Of a stretch of DNA of 64,000 nt, positions 57,861 through 64,000 are shown one piece after another. Location: NCBI GenBank assembly GCA_950106755.1, contig OX467084.1, positions 28,275,213 to 28,339,212 of the forward strand, given 5' to 3'. Source of the stretch: Climacium dendroides. Lineage: Eukaryota > Streptophyta > Bryopsida > Hypnales > Climaciaceae. The notes under the pieces were generated by a model. It was not told where the DNA came from, did not search any database, and was given only the letters and a program-made list of their open reading frames with translations. A program made the translations under genes and the position numbers. How positions within the stretch are numbered: position 1 is the stretch's first letter; the number at the start of each line of letters is the position of its first letter.

Positions 57861-58289
57861 TTTTGTAACTATGTTTATTATCCTTAGAGGTGAGAAAAAC
57901 AACACCAAGCTTAGCAACTACACAACCTACTTAACTTGCAACCGTGCACCTTCTCTTTCCTTTGGCACAAAGCTACATAGCTTACTCTTCACAAGCTTGT
58001 AGTAGAGAGCTAGAAACAAAAAAGGTGGCACTCTTTTAGTGCTTTACTTAGTTAAATCTTGTTCACTCCCACCTTTAGCCCACTTTATTACCACAGAGAA
58101 GGGGCAAGTGGTGGGACACAAGGTGAAAGAGGTGCAATTGTTAGTCAAGGGTGGGGGCTTGCACTTGAACAACCAAAGTCCAACTTAATCATCATTGGGC
58201 CTCATTTGTGCAACTCAAATGGATGTGAGTGATCTATCCTCCATATAAGGGTATCTTTAATCATTTGAAGTTGTAGATTTTTTTTTATT

Positions 58290-60680
58290 TTTGGACAATT
58301 TGTTTTGAATAGGGTGAATAGGGACAATTTGATGAATAGTTCACAGAATAGAGTATTAATATAGACAAATTGTCGGATTAAAAAAAAAGATATAAAGAGT
58401 TGTCAAAGGTCCAGGATTGTAAAAGACGAATTGACTTGGAGCTCAAGGTTTGAATAGTTGTCTTCTGTCTTGGCATATAGCTGGGCAATTTGATCATTTT
58501 TTTTTCTCTCTCTCAATCACACTCAGATTTTTGCACTTTTGTCATACTTGCTTTAGTCAATTTGTCCTTGCAACTTTGTGTAATCGGTTCATATTAATGT
58601 ACTTACTGTCTTCAACAATTTGTCTTGAGTGATTGTTTATGTGATTGAATCTAGATCCAGTGATTGGAATTTCTTGTGTGTGGTTCTTGAGCAATTTGTT
58701 TGAATGCTGATTTTATTCTTGTAAGTTGTGTGAGACAATTTGTCGTGTTTTGTGATGATGAGAGAATTGGAATTTAATTTAACTTAGCTGAGCATTGTGA
58801 ATGTCAATTTGTCCGGTTGTATGACCAGCCTAAGAATGGAGTGAACGAATTGAAGTTGTTATTGTGTATTGTTTGAGTTAAATATTGTGTTGTGTATGAA
58901 TGCTGTGTGTAGTTGGACAAATGGTCTAATTGATGATGTTATGTAAGCTGGAGTTTGTGAGTTATAATTTACTGTGTAACTATGTGAATGCTAATGTTTA
59001 GTCAATTTGTCGGACTGTGTGCATAAGCAAATTGAGAGATTAAAGTCTAAATTTAAATTAAAAACTAATCTATGAGTGAATTGAGAGCTTAAGGACAAAT
59101 TGCTTGTTTAATTTGATGCTGGATCGAGAGGAGTCCAAGAATTTCAAGAATCAAGACAAATTGACGAGGAATACAAGAGTTGGAGTTGGTAGCTGTGAAG
59201 TGGGACCAAACAAGATCTAGTTTGTTGATCCTAACGCAAGTTGCCTATAATCATGTAAGTTATACATCACAAAGTTTAAACCCTACAATTTGGCAACAGT
59301 TATCGTGCGGTTATTGTTGTTTCATGGGTTTGCACATTAATTGCATTGTTATCGCATCATTACAATGCATTACTTGTAACTGCATCGTAACAATGCGAAG
59401 CAATGCATTGTAATGATGTGATAACAATGCGATTAACATGCGAACCCATGAAACAATGATAACTGCACAATAACTATTGCCAAACTATAGGGTCTAAACT
59501 TTGTGATGTAATTGCTAAGTGAAAGATTAAAGATTCTTATCTTGTATTCTTGTAATAGAATTTGACAAATTGATAGATCACAGAAAATGGTATGAGTCAA
59601 TTTAGAAGTTTTGGATTGAAATTCTTGTTTTGACAAATTGTCTAGTAAATGAGAATATGAATTTTAACAAGAGATGTTAATTCAATGCTACAATTTGTCT
59701 TAAATTGAGATTATGGTTGATAAGATTGTAAATCCTTAAAGATAAATTATTTGTAAATCAAGCTACAAGAAAGATTGTATATGATTGTGTATTATTATTC
59801 TAGTTGCACATTTGTGGGAAAAATATAGAGTCAAGTAGTGGATTTATAGTGAAAATCAATTTTATTGAATTAGAATTTTCTTGTATAAATAAAAATGGAT
59901 AAATTGATGGATCAAGTAAAAAATAAAAATTAAAAAAATGACCAGTGATTGATCAATAGAGAAAGGACAAATTGTCTTAATATATATTTTTTTCATTAAA
60001 TTAATACTATTAAAGTATAAATTTAATTAGAAGGGTTGATGACTATTAAACTATTAAGTTGTCATGATTAAATTATAAAGGCAAATTGTTTTGAGGATAC
60101 AATTTATATTGGTATTAAATAGGAAATTCAAGGAATAATTAATTTTATGCCTTGTATATATATTGTATGGTTGTGAAAATTAACAAGTTGTTGTAGATAA
60201 AAGAGAAATAATACTCAAGGAGCAATTGGAGATGCATTACACACTCGTTCCCATTGCATTTAGCTAGAGACAAATTGTCCTTATAACTGAGACCGGTTTG
60301 ATATTCATCTAACTAAGAATTAGGCTAGTTAAATAGTGACTACCGACAAATTGTTCCTAATATAAAAATCATTGTAATTAAGGAATGTGCACTCTTATAT
60401 AAATATTATTATGTATTTGATAAATGTCTAGATCATGCATGACAAATTGCCCATAAAACCTGCCAAATTGTCCTAAAAATTTCCATAGAATACTAGATAG
60501 GACCGGGCTGGCATTTCATGCGTCCTTAGCATTATTTAATGGACTAGCCACTAAATTTAACCTGGGAAATAAGAGTGTTGCAAATTCTTTGATATAGTGA
60601 AATTATTGTGTAGATCCCATAGTAATTTGACCTACAAGTGACTTCTAGCTGCAGAACGATAGACGATTTGACCATTCTCT
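58290..60680. repeat. Tract of dispersed GACAAATTG / CAATTTGTC words
   Basis: A near-palindromic word (GACAAATTG, its complement CAATTTGTC, or one-base variants) recurs at least 25 times in about 2.4 kb, spaced 25-90 bases apart, with unrelated sequence between. Clear examples are near 58293, 58323, 58364, 58556, 58613, 58735, 58803, 59003, 59092, 59152, 59562, 59629, 59690, 59965, 60270, 60350 and 60440. Both orientations occur. A 248-bp MITE interrupts the tract at 59263. No ORF is associated. The nature is unknown: it may be a retroelement leader/LTR with an amplified word, or a protein-binding array. Confidence 0.7.
59263..59510. mobile_element. Hairpin MITE with TA flanks, ~246 bp
   Basis: A near-complete palindrome. 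TA-CATCACAAAGTTTA on the left and TAAACTTTGTGATG-TA on the right, with a centre near 59385 rich in 'gcattgt' words. The TA flanks fit a Stowaway/mariner-type MITE. Confidence 0.85.
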
Positions 60681-62045
60681 TTAGATTTGGAACCCCTATA
60701 CTTAGTCCTAGGTTTTGGGAAACTACAAAATCCTAGACTACAAAAGCCTACTTCTATAAAATTGGGCAACTTTTCCTTTTACGAATTCGAGGCTAATCAA
60801 AGATACAAATCGTGACTACCAATGTTTGTGAAATTTTTAGAGGCCCTCTAGTTAATTTCCCCCTTCCATAAAATGAATTGGTTATTTTCCATTGGTCACA
60901 AGTTGCATCCTTTGAATCACAAAAAATATCAATTTATTCCTTCCAATTTCAACTTTTCTCTAAGGCAATTTTCTCCAAATTGAAATTTGCATAGGCTAAA
61001 TTTCTAAATTCCTATGATATACATAATAATAATTTAAAAATAAAAGTATTTATCAATATATTTCATTTTTATAAAGAATTGAATCTGGCAAAATCCTTTA
61101 CCATTTCAAGATCAAAGATCCTTCCAACCCATGCAATATCACTAGTAGAAAATAGGATCAAATGTAACCAGCTAGTAAATGACTACTTATTTAAAAGCCA
61201 CTCGACTATCACTAGCAGTCATGAAAATGGCAAGAGTGCTAATCTGTTGCAATCAACAGTCATTTAGTAGTCACTTCCAAAAGCAATGGATGGTGACTAG
61301 ATGAAACCAACAACCAGAATTGGTATCATCCATGGTTTAGTCTGTATTTTGTAGATTTGTTGCTAATGTGGATTTTGTGAAGTCATAATTGAGTTGTGCT
61401 GTCATAAAATGAGCGCAATATGTGACTATGGTAGAATGGAAGAATGACTAACAATGGGACATCATGAAAATTGAATTTATTAAATTTATTGTCCGCTTCT
61501 CTATAAAGAACTAGTTGCATTGTAGTCATTTTCAAGTCACAAACTAATTTCTACACACATACATATTATATCTTCATCCACATATTATATCTACACATAC
61601 AATAAATCAATATACTTGTAAAGATTTTAATTCTAAGAATGTCATAATAATAATAAATCAAAGATTTTAATATTTCCTTAGCAAAGCAAGCACCAACTAC
61701 GTAATATTACATTTTTCAAAATTTGTGATATTATAGAAATACAATGGCTTGTGCAATATCACATCTTTAAATCTTGCAAAATTACAAAAATATAAGTCAT
61801 TGAAGAGAGGTGAAATTAGAAAGTAAAAATAGAGTGATATAAGAGAATTGACATTTCATTGCTTCTTTTGGCTTCCAACTTTATTGCACATTCATAATTT
61901 TGTGATCTTATGAGTTTTTAATTTTTGTAACTTAAATGTTTTATTATTACCAAATGATTTGAAAAATTTGTTAGGTTAAAAATTATTTGAAATTTTTTAA
62001 TACAATAGTATGGTATATGCGTAGCATAGCAAGTGCCAACCTCTA
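60681..62045. other. No gene recognised
   Basis: At 61139 the sequence CACTAGTAGAAAATAGG looks like one terminus of a CACTA-type element, but no matching right end was found before 62050. The rest is unassigned AT-rich DNA. Confidence 0.35.

Positions 62046-62098
<53 letters not shown>
62046..62098. repeat. (TG)n(TA)n microsatellite
   Basis: About nine TG units run directly into about eighteen TA units. Confidence 0.95.
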
Positions 62099-62099
<1 letters not shown>

Positions 62100-62479
62100 C
62101 GAATTTTAAAATTTTGTTTTTAGAAAAAGTGATTTGCTCAAACTTCCCATATACAAAAAAAGTAACATATTAGGCCATAATTTTTGACTCGTATTTCCAG
62201 ATGTCAATAAAAATTTGGTTTACATGAAAGAAGGACCTTACCCCAAACTTCTATTAAAGTTTGGGCCTCAAACACAGAAATCTCAAATTATATGTACTTA
62301 CCTAAATTTGCTATATAGCCAAAAAACACAAGCTGGTCCTTTAGGGATTAAACAAGTCGAACAATGAATCCTACAATGGATTTGTTTGAAAAATGAATAT
62401 TGATGAAGATTTTTACCTTGTTTTGGGGACAAGTATATTGTAGTAGTTTTGGGCCTCTGAACATGTTGGCTCTTTAGAG

Positions 62480-63500
62480 GTTGATTTTTCCCCAAAGTTA
62501 TAGTTCAATGTAACTCCTTGAGGTAGGTTTAATTGAAATTTGGGATCATTTTTAAAAAGTTTTTTTATAAATTTATTATTAACTTTTAAAAGTTTTTTTT
62601 ATAAATTTATTATTAATTTTTATCTTTTTCATGTCTTGTTGACGGTTTATACCAATCTTAAGGTCATGAGCTTCAAAGATAAACTTCTCAATGGCAAAAG
62701 AAGAAATTTGGAAAAGAAGAGTTTTCAATTTTCTAGCTCACTTATTTCTAGTGTGAATCATGCCTTGGGGGGCTTGTATCTTTTTCATCAAATGTTAGTT
62801 TTCAATAAAATTTGTTGGGTTTTGTTCCCCATAAAGTCTACTTATTGTGATAAAATTTTCATGTCAGTCCAAGTTGTTTTGAATGCTTGGGAGCAATTCG
62901 AAGTTCAAAATCCAGACATTTTTGCATTACAGTGAACTTCGGCGGCTTATAACTTCTTCAGAAAGGTTTTTTTTTCAATAATTTTTGTTGGAAAAGTTGC
63001 GCATACTAGTCTAGTTCTTGTGGTAAAAATTTCATATCAATCCAAGAAGTTATGATTGACTGAGAAGCATTTTAGTAGAGGTAGGTTCAGCCATAGATGT
63101 GTTTTTTTGCTACTTTTTTCACTGTTTTTTGACATTTCAAATCCATTTTGCAAACGCAATGAGTCAATTGAATGATTTTTTTCCCCACCAAAGTGTTTGT
63201 CTTTTGATTTTAAATCACTTTGTAGTTTAAAGTTTTTTCATTTGAGTAGATTTAGAAATCGAATTTCACCTCCAAATGTGTTTTTAGGAAAATTGCAGCA
63301 TCTTTTGTCAACACTAAAACATTATAATCTTTCAATCTATACGGTCAAATGACCCCAAATTTGATTTACACCATCTACAACATGCACACTACAATATTGT
63401 ACGGTTGAGATTTTCATAACTTACTCACATTTAGACTTATAGCACTTGAAAAGCAAGGTTGTTTTTTGACATGGTTAGGCCTTGGGCGGTGAGGGGTTAA
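62480..63500 (+). mobile_element. Non-autonomous repeat family Z, plus copy
   Basis: Inverted homologue of 9457-10350. Shared phrases include 'aatcacctccaaatgtgttt'-type words, a 'tataatctttcaatctata' word and a right end GGCCTTGGGCGGTGAGGGGTTAA. The plus-strand frame 62790-62935 parallels the minus frame 10018-10160. No known domain. Confidence 0.55.
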
Positions 63501-64000
63501 GGACACAATTGCAAAACGATCTATAAGGTGTACACTTTACCTTACTCCAAAGATGGGCAAAGAGACAAAAGAAAGAATATTTTAATGAGGTGTGATGAAT
63601 GTAGGAAATATGGAGAATACAAGAGTGGACTAGACAATCATGTGACAAATTCTTTTATGCTACTATGAGCAAAAATTCAATTTTGTCCAAGTCTTTTGGC
63701 AAGCTTGTATCTCCAAGTGGATTGTATCCTCAAATTTCAAATGGTTCTCAAATAACTTAGGGTTGGTTTCCATCAAGACTAGACCAAAGGCTCTCTAGAA
63801 TTATCAAAGTAGAGATTAGTAGAGAGATAGGTGTGGTCCAAGTTGGGTTTTCACTTTGGCTATGGTCCATCCCATTTTTCATAAATGAGAAGTCTACTTG
63901 GAGTCCTACGTGGTCAAAATAAATAATGTTTTGCCAATTTTTAGGAGCCTTTTTCTTGACCATCACATCAAGGTAGGCTTATAGGTGACCATAGCAGGCT
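63501..64000. other. No gene recognised
   Basis: A 69-codon minus-strand frame (63757-63966) has no motif I know. Confidence 0.35.

Overview
The window looks like nuclear DNA of a land plant. It is AT-rich and gene-poor, and most of it is recognisable or decayed transposable element. The plant evidence is a 133-residue ribosomal protein eL14 gene with telo-box and TGGGCC-like promoter words, a multi-exon gene that joins a RimM domain to a UDP-sugar pyrophosphorylase domain, a Ty3/Gypsy retrotransposon, LINEs, and several MITE types. The very low gene density and the style of eL14 would fit a seed-free plant (bryophyte, lycophyte or fern) with a large genome. That placement is a guess.

Layout. 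0-11 kb: foldback elements, two families of 0.6-1 kb non-autonomous repeats, and two GC-richer islands of unknown nature. 11.2-15.6 kb: a decayed LINE on the plus strand with a MULE-type MITE inside it (9-bp target duplication). 16-25 kb: two copies of a 654-bp element (one with a MITE nested in it), Stowaway-like MITEs, LINE 3' tails, a GC-rich island and a second copy of the repeat seen at 1.5 kb. 25-29.7 kb: mostly unassigned AT-rich DNA with one 585-bp TIR element. 29.7-34.7 kb: a CACTA-type hairpin MITE and seven related TIR elements around a small gene for a secreted six-cysteine protein. 34.7-35.2 kb: a tandem duplication split by a short LINE insertion with a 16-bp target duplication.

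35.6-39.9 kb: nine exons (minus strand) of a RimM/UDP-sugar pyrophosphorylase fusion gene. It carries one frameshift and one in-frame TGA, and no first exon was found, because the sequence where it should lie is repeat DNA (40.1-43.4 kb). 44.7-45.1 kb: the intact eL14 gene, minus strand. 47.6-53.5 kb: a structurally complete but coding-dead Ty3/Gypsy element, minus strand, with 297-bp LTRs and ATTGG target duplication. 53.5-57.9 kb: a tandem duplication, another non-autonomous repeat and a minus-strand LINE remnant. 58.3-60.7 kb: an unusual tract in which a near-palindromic word, GACAAATTG/CAATTTGTC, recurs every 25-90 bases. 61-64 kb: microsatellite and repeat DNA.

Only eL14 and the secreted-protein gene look functional. 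The genes do not form a pathway; they are isolated in repeat DNA. No CRISPR array, rRNA or convincing tRNA was seen.
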